Assembly (NCBI RefSeq): GCF_012641745.1
Contig: NZ_WEHZ01000011.1
Location: 1 to 64,000, forward strand
DNA length: 64,000 nucleotides
DNA from: Pseudoalteromonas peptidolytica
Lineage (GTDB): Bacteria > Pseudomonadota > Gammaproteobacteria > Enterobacterales > Alteromonadaceae
Reading direction: 5' to 3'
The notes beneath the pieces are model-generated. The model did not search any database. It was not told the origin of the DNA and worked only from the letters and a program-made list of their open reading frames with translations. The number at the start of each line of letters is the position of its first letter. The first letter of the stretch is position 1. The position numbers were made by a program, and so were the translations under genes. This document shows, one piece after another, positions 28,866 through 37,749 of the stretch.

Positions 28866-28895
28866 AAAAAACCCAAGCATTGCTTGGGTTTTTTT
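28866..28895. terminator. bidirectional terminator of suhB and the opposite operon
   Basis: AAAAACCCAAGC/GCTTGGGTTTTT hairpin with A and T tracts on both sides. It can end suhB on the plus strand and the aldolase-dehydratase operon on the minus strand. Confidence 0.9.
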
Positions 28896-28947
28896 GTGTC
28901 TGACTCGGTTGCAACAATAGCAAGCGCTAGCTGTTATTCCAAAACTA

Positions 28948-29112
28948 TACCAATTTTCTTTTTTAAGTGGGCTATTTTGAGACGAGAAAATCTTGTCGAT
29001 AACACCACTTCCGCGTCCAGCTCTCGCCGAGGTACCTACGTCCTGTAGGCAAGGCAAAAATTTTGCTACTTAGTTGTTCTAAATAAAAATTTTTAACGCT
29101 GTTAGCGTCAGA
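28948..29112 (+). mobile_element. MITE-like repeat copy A (right end missing)
   Basis: 165 bp matching the repeat family from TACCAATT through GTTAGCGTCAGAC. It stops three bases before the stop codon of the gene ending at 29116 and lacks the right terminal inverted repeat. Left flank CTA. Confidence 0.85.
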
Positions 29113-29115
29113 CAC

Positions 29116-30291
29116 CTACTTAATTTCCACACGGGCTGAGCGCATTACGATTTCATCGTTTAACTCAATACCAAGCCCCGGCTCTTCTGACACTCTAAAG
29201 ATACCGTTTTTAGGTTGTGGATCTTGCAAGCACAATTCTCTGTTCCACTTTTTAATTGCATAAGTATGGTGCTCATGGATCAGGAAGTTGGGGATCGCGG
29301 TTTCTAAGTGTAATGAAGCCGCGGTTGCGACTGGCCCGCCACAAACATGCGCCTGAATACGAATATCAAAGATATCGGCGTAGTCACATACTTTCTTGGT
29401 TTCTGTAAAACCACCACATAAGCCAATATCTGGCTGTAGTACATCAATACTTTGATCTTCAAAATAAGGACGGACACCCCAACGGTTATACAATCGCTCA
29501 CCACCAGCGATTGGCACAGAGGTTTTGTTTGCTACCTTTGCATGTAAAGAGTGGTTAAGATAATTCACAGGCTCCTCATAATACATACAATCAAATTCTT
29601 CAGCGATATCCGCAATTTGAATAGCTGATGTCGCGCCTGGTAGGCTGTGGCACTCAAAAATAATGTCCACTTCATCGCCTACCGCTTCACGAATAGCCTG
29701 CATTCTCGCACGGTATAATTTCATTTCTGCGCGTGAAATTAGCTTTGTTCTATCGTAATAAGTGTTGCCATCTTTATCGTACTGAATCGGGTCAACTTTA
29801 ACCGCATCGTACCCTTCAGCAATGGCTTTATGTGCCGCTTCGGCATATTCGTGTGGTTGCACCAATGCTTTAAACTCGCTATCCCAGTCAAACTGTAATT
29901 GTGAGGCATAGGTGCGAAGCTCAGGGTTCACTTTACCACCAAGCAACTGATAAACCGGTAGATTTAAGGCTTTACCTTTGATGTCCCAAAGCGCGGTATC
30001 TATTGCCGACATCGCCGCATAAACCACAGGTCCCCCACCTAAACCCCAGAAGCTTTCTCTGAGCATACGTGACCAGAGCAACTCAGTTTGAAAAGGGTCG
30101 TGACCAATCAAAAAAGCTTCAGCCATTTCTTTGATCATACTGGCCGCGGCACTGTGACCAAGGTCGTATGCAAGGCCTGCTTCACCTACTCCTGAAATAC
30201 CTTCATCGGTGTGAATACGTACAAAAACCGGTGTCCAAGCAGGTCTATCTGGACAATGAATATCGAAGACTTCGACGCGATTAACTTTCAT
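29116..30291 (-). CDS. enolase-superfamily sugar-acid dehydratase (mandelate racemase/galactonate dehydratase group)
   Basis: 391 residues. N-terminal capping domain and a beta-barrel with metal ligands in IIFECHS, YYEEPVNY and AGGERLY, the catalytic His two residues after the first ligand (E-x-H) and a second His in QAHVCGGP. This arrangement is typical of galactonate/mannonate/gluconate dehydratases, which form 2-keto-3-deoxy acids. Eight bases downstream of an aldolase gene in one operon, but the exact acid is not readable from sequence. Confidence 0.8.
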   Translation of the reverse strand: MKVNRVEVFDIHCPDRPAWTPVFVRIHTDEGISGVGEAGLAYDLGHSAAASMIKEMAEAFLIGHDPFQTELLWSRMLRESFWGLGGGPVVYAAMSAIDTALWDIKGKALNLPVYQLLGGKVNPELRTYASQLQFDWDSEFKALVQPHEYAEAAHKAIAEGYDAVKVDPIQYDKDGNTYYDRTKLISRAEMKLYRARMQAIREAVGDEVDIIFECHSLPGATSAIQIADIAEEFDCMYYEEPVNYLNHSLHAKVANKTSVPIAGGERLYNRWGVRPYFEDQSIDVLQPDIGLCGGFTETKKVCDYADIFDIRIQAHVCGGPVATAASLHLETAIPNFLIHEHHTYAIKKWNRELCLQDPQPKNGIFRVSEEPGLGIELNDEIVMRSARVEIK

Positions 30292-30299
30292 GTTGACTC

Positions 30300-31067
30300 C
30301 TATTGAGCAAAGCTTGGGTCTAGGCGGTAAGCTTTACGAAGCATTGCAGGCCAAGCAAGTTGGCCACCGGTGCTACCGCTGTGCACGACATTCGCTTGAT
30401 TATAAATATTATCAATAATGGGCTGTGGTACAGGTACCGCTTGTTGTCCCGTTGCTTGAATCGCAACTTGAATTTCGCATGCACGCTGTAAGTCATAAAA
30501 ACGCATAAAGGCATCACCTACCGTTGGTCCTACCGTCAAACCGCCATGGTTTACTAAGAGCATATGGTTTGTAGTGCCCAAGTCATCTTGCAGGCGCTTT
30601 TTCTCATCCATATTGACCGCCAAGCCTTCGTAATCATGATACGATAACGATGGTAAGGAAAACATACTATGCTGACTCAACGGCAGTAACCCACATTCTA
30701 GGCTTGCGACAGCTATCGTCTCCTTGGTATGAAGATGGATAACACAATGCGCATCTTCTCGCACCTCATGGATTGCGCTATGAATAGTAAAGCCCGCAGG
30801 GTTAATTTTAAATGGCGTGTCATCAAGAATATTCCCCTGCAAATCAACCTTCACCAGGTTGGAGGCGGTCACTTCATCAAACGTCAAACCAAAGGCATTA
30901 ACAAGATAATTGTCTGTCCCAGGTAAACGCGCCGACATATGCGTATAAATTAAGTCTCCCCAACGAAAGTGCTCAACCAGTCGATAGCAAGCTGCAAGGT
31001 CAACACGCAGTTGCCATTCATCTGCGCTTACTTTGTCTTTTAGATTTAACTGAGGTAATTCGAACAT
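30300..31067 (-). CDS. class II aldolase/adducin-family protein
   Basis: 255 residues. FRWGDLIYTHMSAR, HLHTKETIAVAS (zinc His pair) and LLVNHGGLTVG are family hallmarks. Members include fuculose-phosphate aldolases and decarboxylases. Cotranscribed with the sugar-acid dehydratase, so probably cleaves or modifies a related carbohydrate. No regulator or transporter is adjacent. Confidence 0.8.
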   Translation of the reverse strand: MFELPQLNLKDKVSADEWQLRVDLAACYRLVEHFRWGDLIYTHMSARLPGTDNYLVNAFGLTFDEVTASNLVKVDLQGNILDDTPFKINPAGFTIHSAIHEVREDAHCVIHLHTKETIAVASLECGLLPLSQHSMFSLPSLSYHDYEGLAVNMDEKKRLQDDLGTTNHMLLVNHGGLTVGPTVGDAFMRFYDLQRACEIQVAIQATGQQAVPVPQPIIDNIYNQANVVHSGSTGGQLAWPAMLRKAYRLDPSFAQ

Positions 31068-31135
31068 GGGGATCCCTTATTGACTCCACATCTGGATGTA
31101 TAGAAGTCTAAAATAGCTTAATTATATCTTCAACT

Positions 31136-31162
31136 AAAAACCACCGCGAACGGTGGTTTTTT
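31136..31162 (-). terminator. Rho-independent terminator of the cytochrome c gene
   Basis: AAAACCACCG/CGGTGGTTTT hairpin with T tract on the minus strand, 25 nt after the stop. Confidence 0.88.
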
Positions 31163-31186
31163 ACTTTTAACGTCGAGCTGATGTTG

Positions 31187-31510
31187 TTATTCAACTTTAG
31201 ATAGATACTCTGCAATAGCATCGATTTCTGCATCAGAAACATTCGCAACCATCGCTTTCATTGCAGCCGACATACCATTGTTGCGTTTACCTGACTTAAT
31301 GTCTTTCATCTGTGCCGCTAAGTATTCTTTGTTCTGACCGTTTAGCTTTGGATACAGAGGCATGATTGGTGCTTTACCTTCTGCACCATGACAGGTTTGA
31401 CACATTTTAGCTGTGTATAGCGCTTTACCATCAGCAGCCACCGAACTTGTTGAACCAAGTGCACATATAGCCACAGCAGTCCCTACTAGTAGTTTTTTCA
31501 TCTTGCTCAT
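31187..31510 (-). CDS. small periplasmic class I cytochrome c
   Basis: 107 residues. Signal peptide ends near SSVAADG; one haem site CQTCH (37-41) and a distal Met near NNGMSAAM. Resembles cytochrome c5/c553 electron carriers. Monocistronic, upstream and downstream genes unrelated. Confidence 0.9.
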   Translation of the reverse strand: MSKMKKLLVGTAVAICALGSTSSVAADGKALYTAKMCQTCHGAEGKAPIMPLYPKLNGQNKEYLAAQMKDIKSGKRNNGMSAAMKAMVANVSDAEIDAIAEYLSKVE

Positions 31511-31583
31511 ATCATTACTCTTTTTTGTTGACGGTTAACATTGTAAGTCAGTGTAGACTAAAGTTTGACCTTAAGCCTAATCA

Positions 31584-32120
31584 CTACCACATCAAATCAT
31601 CTGGGACTTCAAAGTCAGCATAAGGGTCATCCTCGTCACCTTGCTGATTGTCCTCTACATGGAAAACGATATATTTTTCGTCTACCTCAGCAATCTTTCT
31701 TGCTGGTTCATCTTGTAATACGTAGAACTTATCCTCTAATACACAAATGGCCAACCGCCCCTTAGCTAAGGCTTGTTGTGTTTGAGCGTTTACGTCTAGC
31801 TCTTTAACTTTATTTTGATAAGTAAAGTTAAAGGTGACATCTCCACGGATAGCATCTTGATTGTGATGTTCCAAGATCTGTTTTACTCGAGCTATCTGCT
31901 CTTTGTTTTTTTGCGCCTCTAACTTGGCTTGATTTAACTCTTCAGCACGTTTTTGCTGCTCAAGCTTGGTTTGCTCAATATGCTTTTGAAGATCGGTTTG
32001 GTCGCTTGTCGCGCCCTTCTTTTTTTTCTTTTGCTGCTTACGCTTTTGCGTTTTCGCAACTTTCGCTTTGTGCTCAGTTGTTAGGCCAGCTTTTAGCAAC
32101 TGCTCTTGCAGTGAACCCAT
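31584..32120 (-). CDS. YaiL-like DUF2058 protein
   Basis: 178 residues. Starts GSLQEQLLKAGL, then a very Lys/Gln-rich coiled segment (about 20-85), then a compact domain (DVTFNFTYQNKVKELDV, LEDKFYVLQDEPARKIAEVDEKYIVFH) and an acidic tail. The family is described as nucleic-acid-associated; its function is unclear. Confidence 0.85.
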   Translation of the reverse strand: MGSLQEQLLKAGLTTEHKAKVAKTQKRKQQKKKKKGATSDQTDLQKHIEQTKLEQQKRAEELNQAKLEAQKNKEQIARVKQILEHHNQDAIRGDVTFNFTYQNKVKELDVNAQTQQALAKGRLAICVLEDKFYVLQDEPARKIAEVDEKYIVFHVEDNQQGDEDDPYADFEVPDDLMW

Positions 32121-32309
32121 AATGCAACTCCGTAAAATAGACTTTTCACTATTTTAACTCAGCAATTTTGATTGACCAGTGAGTAATTACGCCAATTCAC
32201 TGTAAAACTATCAAAATTACTCTATAACATCGTGATGTAGCGCAAAAAATTGTCAACTAGTTTGCTTTAATTTAAGCTAAGTCATCAAAATTTAAAGCTT
32301 TCCAGCGCA

Positions 32310-33443
32310 ATGCCCATCATCCACTTACTACTCTGCTCTGTTGCAATCTTTTTTGTATTGTACGCACCACAACCATTATTAGCTGAATTTTCAGAGCAAT
32401 TTATGGTGTCCGCTTCCGATGCTGGAATGCTGATGTCTGCAACCATGCTACCGCTTGCCATTGCCCCAATTTGCTATGGTTTAATACTTGCCAAATCTAA
32501 TCCCTTGAAAATTTTAAAGTGGACAATGCTGTTACTGGCGTTAAGCAACCTTGCTTTTGCATCTGTAGACTCATTCTCTGGACTGTTATTAATTAGGTTG
32601 ATCCAAGGGTTATTGTTACCAGCTGCACTTACCGCCATGACGGGCTACATAGGCCAACAATTTAGTGGAACATTGTTGAAAACAAATATGAGCCTGTATA
32701 TTGGTAGCAGTATCGCTGGGGGTTATTTTGGTCGTACATTGGCTGCAAATTTTGCAGTGTGGTTTGAATGGCAGAGCTTTTATTATCTTAACGCTTTATT
32801 GTTGATAGTACTTGCTTTTAGCATTAGCGCGAGTAAAAACAAACCACCTATCATTACTGCAACTAAGATTAAAGACTATTTAGCGCCACTTAAGCAGGCT
32901 CGCCTAGTTCGGCTATATAGCTCGATATTTTGCATGTTTTTTTGCTTTGCTGGCTTACTTAACTTTTTACCCTTTATACTCAAGTATGACTTTAAGTTAA
33001 CCGACCCTAGTAAAGTAGGCTGGGTCTATACGGGTTACTTAGTGGGAGCATTAGGCTCGACAATTACGCCTTGGCTACAAAATAGATTTCAATCAACATG
33101 GCAATTTCTGGCCATAGTGTTTTTTATCTACGCTACAACTATTGCGCTTTTACCAACAGCTTCACTCGTCTTTTTTGTGCTGTTATTTACACTTTTTTGC
33201 GCGTGTATGTTTGTCATCCACACTACCGCAGCACCGCTGGCTAACAGCATTAGTCAAGCTCCCGCAACGGTAACAAATGGCGCCTATGTATCTTTCTATT
33301 ACTCAGGTGGAGTACTCGGCTCCTACCTACCCGGCCTCATTTATGAGTATGCAGGATTAAACTGGTTTGCCGTGTCACTTTTTGCAGTATGCACATTAGG
33401 GCTATGCTTAAGTCTTAGAAATGCAATCCAACCAGCGCGGTGA
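32310..33443 (+). CDS. MFS transporter
   Basis: 377 residues with 11-12 hydrophobic helices. The N-terminal half has YAPQPLLAEFS, SDAGMLMSATMLPLAIAP and RLIQGLLLPAALTAMTGYIG, similar to the YnfM/CynX-type efflux group. Substrate unknown. Its last 30-40 bases overlap the convergent deacylase gene. Confidence 0.8.
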   Translation: MPIIHLLLCSVAIFFVLYAPQPLLAEFSEQFMVSASDAGMLMSATMLPLAIAPICYGLILAKSNPLKILKWTMLLLALSNLAFASVDSFSGLLLIRLIQGLLLPAALTAMTGYIGQQFSGTLLKTNMSLYIGSSIAGGYFGRTLAANFAVWFEWQSFYYLNALLLIVLAFSISASKNKPPIITATKIKDYLAPLKQARLVRLYSSIFCMFFCFAGLLNFLPFILKYDFKLTDPSKVGWVYTGYLVGALGSTITPWLQNRFQSTWQFLAIVFFIYATTIALLPTASLVFFVLLFTLFCACMFVIHTTAAPLANSISQAPATVTNGAYVSFYYSGGVLGSYLPGLIYEYAGLNWFAVSLFAVCTLGLCLSLRNAIQPAR

Positions 33444-33914
33444 GTGCCCCGTTGATTGCCAAAAATGATTTAGGTTATCTAGAGTCACAACCCAAGTTTT
33501 AGTATTCACTAATGGGTGGCACTGCCATCGCATCGCAGATTGTAGTTCACTATCGAGCCACAGCTCTACTTTTTGCTCGCTATCATTACAAAGGGCAAGA
33601 GCTGAAACACAGCCTTGTTCAACACCCAAATATTTTGCTAATCGCTCTTTGGAAGCAAAACCCAAACGAGATAGTCCCTGCGCTTTTGATAACGCTTTTA
33701 AATCGACTTGCTTATCAGCAGGAATAATAAAAAGAAAATGGCGCTTTCCATAGTTGTCTCGCAAAAAAAGATTTTTCAGGCGCGTCCCTTCTCTTACTAA
33801 TCCCAGCTCATCGGCATCGCTACACGTATGTAAAGGAGGATGATCGTAATTCAGGTAGTCGATACCTAATGTAGCTAACTGCTTTGCCAATGCTTCGGGA
33901 TTGTTTCTAATCAC
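33408..33914 (-). CDS. YbaK/ProX-type aminoacyl-tRNA deacylase
   Basis: 168 residues. YNYDHPPLHTCSDADELG, KNLFLRDNYGKRHFLFIIPADKQVDLK and LGVEQGCVSALALCND match the ProXp/PrdX editing family, which clears mischarged tRNA-Pro. The GTG at 33914 is preferred (SD AGAGG 9 nt upstream, 4-bp GTGA overlap with the lipoprotein stop); GTG 33920 is the alternative. Confidence 0.85.
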   Translation of the reverse strand: MIRNNPEALAKQLATLGIDYLNYDHPPLHTCSDADELGLVREGTRLKNLFLRDNYGKRHFLFIIPADKQVDLKALSKAQGLSRLGFASKERLAKYLGVEQGCVSALALCNDSEQKVELWLDSELQSAMRWQCHPLVNTKTWVVTLDNLNHFWQSTGHSPRWLDCISKT

Positions 33915-34306
33915 AAGCACTGGCCTCTAAGCTGTACACTACGTTGGCGCCAATAAACATCGGTAATTTTATAGCCTGCGCCACAATAGCGCTCGCTAGC
34001 CAAAGCAGGCTTTAATAACGCAACAGCTTGTTCTTCGAGCTTGAGTTTGAGCGCGGGTGAATCTTCTATGCGTTCAAACTCAGCAAAACGTTTAAGCTCG
34101 CGCCTTGACATTGGCTTGCTTGAGTCCAATTCCATTCTTGGAGTTGCCTCTACCGTCACAATAAATGCAAACTCCTGCTCACCAGACGCTGACTGACGTT
34201 TGTGGAGCGATTGTTTCTCAATTACTAGCACAGGTTCGTCAGACTTAGATGCACATCCAGCGAGTGTACTAAATGCAATAACAAAAAACAGGCGACGTTG
34301 AAACAT
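33911..34306 (-). CDS. small lipoprotein of unknown function
   Basis: 131 residues with a lipoprotein signal (FFVIAFSTLAGC, acylated Cys about residue 18), so membrane-anchored. One further Cys pair near the C-terminus (RYCGAGYKI, RGQCL) could form a disulfide. Coupled to the deacylase gene by a 4-bp overlap. No recognised family. Confidence 0.75.
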   Translation of the reverse strand: MFQRRLFFVIAFSTLAGCASKSDEPVLVIEKQSLHKRQSASGEQEFAFIVTVEATPRMELDSSKPMSRRELKRFAEFERIEDSPALKLKLEEQAVALLKPALASERYCGAGYKITDVYWRQRSVQLRGQCL

Positions 34307-34381
34307 AGCTAACTTAATAATTATTCTTTCGGTTCAGTGTAACAAAGACTACAAAAAAATAGCGAAATTTTTTGCCAAGGG

Positions 34382-34410
34382 TTGACGAGTAAATAAAAAA
34401 TGATTAAATT
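34382..34410 (+). promoter_or_regulatory. promoter of tRNA-Ala
   Basis: -35 TTGACG, 17-bp spacer, -10 TAAATT. A short hairpin TCGTCT/AGACGA follows in the 5' leader before the tRNA. Confidence 0.7.
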
Positions 34411-34435
34411 TCGACTCGTCTAGAAGACGAAACGT

Positions 34436-34511
34436 GGGGCTATAGCTCAGCTGGGAGAGCGCCTGCCTTGCACGCAGGAGGTCAGCAGTTCGATCCTGCT
34501 TAGCTCCACCA
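34436..34511 (+). tRNA. tRNA-Ala (anticodon TGC)
   Basis: 76 nt with encoded CCA. Acceptor GGGGCTA/TAGCTCC, D arm GCTC/GAGC, anticodon stem CCTGC/GCAGG with loop CTTGCAC (TGC), T arm GCAG/CTGC with TTCGATC. A stand-alone gene, not inside an rRNA operon. Confidence 0.96.
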
Positions 34512-34559
34512 CTTTTCTTTCCTTCTTTATTTTCATCCTAATACCACCTAAAAAAGAAA

Positions 34560-34587
34560 AAAGCCCAAGTCTATTGACCCGAGCTTT
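34560..34587 (-). terminator. terminator of proBA (downstream of a repeat copy)
   Basis: A 12-bp stem with G-T pairs (minus strand AAAGCTCGGGTC/GACTTGGGCTTT) followed by TTTTTTCTTTTTT. It is about 250 nt from the proA stop because repeat copy B lies between. Confidence 0.75.
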
Positions 34588-34616
34588 ACAGTTACTTATG
34601 TCATTATTCTGTGTTA

Positions 34617-34824
34617 TACCAATTCTCTCAATTAAGTGGTCTATTTTAACGCGAGAAAATCTTGTCGATAACTTCGCTACCGTGCCCTGCTTTCGCTAAG
34701 GTACCTACATCTATATAGGCAACGCAAAAATTTTGCTATTTAGTTGTTCTAAATAAGAAATTTTTAACGCTGTTAGCGTCAGATTTACTACCTCAAATTG
34801 AGCAAATATTAAGTCAAATTGGTA
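34617..34824 (+). mobile_element. MITE-like repeat copy B (intact)
   Basis: 208 bp with TACCAATT and AATTGGTA ends, flanked by TTA on both sides (34614-34616 and 34825-34827), a 3-bp target duplication. Best reference copy. It is inserted between proA and its terminator. Confidence 0.9.
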
Positions 34825-34834
34825 TTAATTCACA

Positions 34835-36082
34835 CTATTCTCTTACTTGGCCTTCGCCATTTACTAAGAACTTTTCCGTTGTAAGAGACTCTAGACCCAT
34901 TGGCCCATAGGCGTGTAATTTAGTTGTCGCAATACCAATTTCAGCACCTAGACCTAACGCTGAACCATCGCTAAAACGAGAGGATGCGTTTACCATCACA
35001 ACTGATGCGTCGACACCACGTTGAAACAGCGCTGCTGTCGCTTGGTTTTCTGTACAAATAACTTCAGTGTGGTGACTCCCAAAGCGGTCGATATGTGCAA
35101 GTGCCGCATCAAAGTCTGCAACTTGTCGTATCGCAATTTCTAAGCTTAAATATTCTTCACCAAACTCATCTTCATTCAGCACCACTGCATGCTCAAAATA
35201 ATCAGCACTTTGCTTACACGCATTTATTTTTACGCCTTTTTCAGCCAACGCTGCAGCCGCTTTGGGTAAGAAGTCTGCAGCAATATCTTGGTGAACAATA
35301 AGCCCCTCAAGTGCATTACATACGCCTGTGCGCTGAGTCTTACCATTTAATAGCAAGGCCAGTGCTTTGTCCAAATCAGCATCCTTATCAATGTATAAGT
35401 GACAAACGCCTTTAAAGTGCTGAATAACGGGTACTGTACTGTTCTGTGTAACGAAGTTGATCAGCCCTTCGCCACCACGGGGTATGATCAAATCGATATA
35501 GTCTTTTTGCTGCATCAACTCCATTAATAAACCACGGTCTGGATCTGGAATTACAGAAACAAGCGCAGTAGGCAAGCCGTGCTTTTCTAGCGCTTTGTGC
35601 ATCGCTTTGGCAATCTCTAGTGAGCTGTAAAGCGCTTCCTTACCGCCTCTTAAAATCACACCATTACCTGATTTAAAGCACAATGCTCCAGCATCTGCTG
35701 TCACATTCGGGCGTGCTTCATAAATCATGCAAACAACACCAAGTGGCACTCGCATTTTGCTAATTTTAATGCCATTTGGTCTTACCCCCATATCTCGCAG
35801 TGCACCGACAGGATCGTCTAGTTGAATAATCGTTTCGATGCCCTCAGCCATACTTTCGATACGTGCTTGGTTTAGCGTCAATCTATCTATCATGGCATCG
35901 CTAAGTTGATTATCACGCGCTGCTGCTAAATCAGCTTCGTTAGCAGTGATAATTGCCTCACTGTTTTCACGAATACCTTTGGCCATATCTGTAAGGACTG
36001 CATTTTTTTCTTCTGTAGACAGCAATGCTAACTTCTTTGCAGCTGTTGCTGCTTGTGATGAAATATCTGTAATTAAACTCAT
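34835..36082 (-). CDS. proA: gamma-glutamyl phosphate reductase ProA
   Basis: 415 residues. Catalytic Cys in QRTGVCNALEG and the signature VVMVNASSRFSDGSALGLGAEIGI. Second step of proline synthesis from glutamate. Three bases after proB. Confidence 0.97.
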   Translation of the reverse strand: MSLITDISSQAATAAKKLALLSTEEKNAVLTDMAKGIRENSEAIITANEADLAAARDNQLSDAMIDRLTLNQARIESMAEGIETIIQLDDPVGALRDMGVRPNGIKISKMRVPLGVVCMIYEARPNVTADAGALCFKSGNGVILRGGKEALYSSLEIAKAMHKALEKHGLPTALVSVIPDPDRGLLMELMQQKDYIDLIIPRGGEGLINFVTQNSTVPVIQHFKGVCHLYIDKDADLDKALALLLNGKTQRTGVCNALEGLIVHQDIAADFLPKAAAALAEKGVKINACKQSADYFEHAVVLNEDEFGEEYLSLEIAIRQVADFDAALAHIDRFGSHHTEVICTENQATAALFQRGVDASVVMVNASSRFSDGSALGLGAEIGIATTKLHAYGPMGLESLTTEKFLVNGEGQVRE

Positions 36083-36085
36083 ACC

Positions 36086-37192
36086 TTAAGACTTCTCCAA
36101 TAATGCAATATCTTGTTCTGAAATAACGGGCCCAATGCTGTCTTGAATTTTTTCGCTGATCGGACTTTCTTCATGTTCGGTTAAAAAGTTAAGTAGACAA
36201 CTACTATAGTTGGTCGTTGCTTTCGCGAGACGCTTACCATCTTTGCTACGCACCAGCACGGTATCCCCTACAGAGAATTCTCCTTTCACTTCAGCTATCT
36301 CATCACCACTAAGCTGCCCAACAACCTGATTATCACTTTCACCATAATCACTTTCTACAACCAACTCACCTTGTTCGGATGCCGTGTGAGTCATCCAATG
36401 TACAGCCTCTTGCATTGGTTTGTCATAAGCGGTGAAAACAGTGCCAGGGTTTTTACCTGCCAGTAGTTGTTCAAAAGTGGTCTCTTCAAAACCATTGACA
36501 ATATATGTGTCTATACCGTGAGACGTTGCCTTTTCGGCCGCTTCAATTTTTGTTTTCATCCCACCAGTACCTACCTTGCTTGTTGGGCACCCGGCCATGT
36601 CGTAGATTTCTTCTGTGATCTCTGTCACCTCTGAAATCAACACTGCATCAGCGTGTAAATTGGGGTTTTTAGTATATAACCCACTGACGTCAGAGCAGAT
36701 AATCAAGCCATCAGCATCTGCCGCAGCAGCAACCATAGCTGATAGGTTGTCATTATCTCCAACTTTCAAATTATCGGTGGTCACCGTGTCATTTTCATTG
36801 ATAATAGGCAGTATTCCGTGCTCCAGTAAAGTGAATATTGTTTCACGGATACTGGTATATCGTTCCCTATCACGCAAGTCACCATGAGTTAATAAGATCT
36901 GTGCTGACGGAAAGTCGAAGAAACGATCCCATGTCGCCATCATTTCTGTCTGTCCCGCTGCGGCCATTGCTTTTTTAACCGCAATACTTGGATGTTCTGA
37001 ATTTGGAAATAAGTGTGACCCTGCAGCAACAGAGCCTGAGGAAACCAAGATAACCTCAATACCTCGATCCCGACAGCGCACTATAAATTGCGCGATGCTG
37101 AGTAAGTAGCGGGAACGGCAACCATCTTGCTCAGGTGCAATTAATGCACTTCCAATTTTGATAACGATACGCTTTGATTGTTTCATCGACAT
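36086..37192 (-). CDS. proB: glutamate 5-kinase ProB
   Basis: 368 residues from the ATG at 37192 (AGGAA 4 nt upstream); an upstream in-frame start is less likely. Amino-acid-kinase domain (VIKIGSALI, VSSGSVAAG, INENDTV, GTGGMKTKI) followed by a PUA domain (about 275-355). First step of proline synthesis. Confidence 0.95.
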   Translation of the reverse strand: MSMKQSKRIVIKIGSALIAPEQDGCRSRYLLSIAQFIVRCRDRGIEVILVSSGSVAAGSHLFPNSEHPSIAVKKAMAAAGQTEMMATWDRFFDFPSAQILLTHGDLRDRERYTSIRETIFTLLEHGILPIINENDTVTTDNLKVGDNDNLSAMVAAAADADGLIICSDVSGLYTKNPNLHADAVLISEVTEITEEIYDMAGCPTSKVGTGGMKTKIEAAEKATSHGIDTYIVNGFEETTFEQLLAGKNPGTVFTAYDKPMQEAVHWMTHTASEQGELVVESDYGESDNQVVGQLSGDEIAEVKGEFSVGDTVLVRSKDGKRLAKATTNYSSCLLNFLTEHEESPISEKIQDSIGPVISEQDIALLEKS

Positions 37193-37430
37193 AAATTCCT
37201 GCTTAAATTCACCACTCACTCACACAAGGGTACTCAAATACCTTCTACTAGAAGACAACAGAAAAGCGCAATGCTTCGACCAAAACGGCCAGCAAATAGA
37301 TAAAACAAACAGACGTGCGACAAACGATGTATATGCTTGATCGCCACACATGCTAAATCCAGACACAACACACAAAGTAGTTGGCTGACATTTCACTAAT
37401 AGAAGATTGATTGTGACACCAAGTATTTAA
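37193..37430. other. spacer upstream of proB
   Basis: Promoter region of proB; no clear -35/-10 pair or gene seen. AC-rich on the plus strand. Confidence 0.35.
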
Positions 37431-37580
37431 ACCTCGACGTCGAGCCGTTTTCAGCAGAGGCCACCATGGTTTGGTGCGGCTGAAAAGGCTGTACCGCAAT
37501 GAATAATTGCGTAATGAGTAGATTTTAAAGATGGCGTAAGCTCGCTCACGCCTTGAGTTTTATTACCTTAACGTAAGCTT
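37431..37580. ncRNA. candidate structured RNA
   Basis: A cluster of inverted repeats: TTTTCAGC/GCTGAAAA with an inner CCACCATGG, then GGCGTAAGC/GCTCACGCC (37533-37552, one mismatch) followed by TTGAGTTTT, a terminator-like end on the plus strand. No protein frame. It could be a small RNA or an old repeat; the strand is unproven and I do not recognise the family. Confidence 0.35.
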
Positions 37581-37749
37581 AGGTCAGATTGCAACCTTCA
37601 CACATATTAACTATTTATGACGACTATAAATAAACTTAATAACAGCCTATTTTCAATTATTTACTCACTTTCCCCTCATTCAAACTATGTTATAACTGGA
37701 TGATGGCTATACTGATAAAAATGTTGGGATATTCCAACTAGGAGAATCT

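Noticed and set aside
28863..29057. Small frames across the suhB terminator and repeat copy A
   Set aside because: They span a terminator and a repetitive element and have no start signal.
37158..37340. Small plus-strand frame overlapping the proB start
   Set aside because: No SD and no coding character; overlaps the proB start region antisense.
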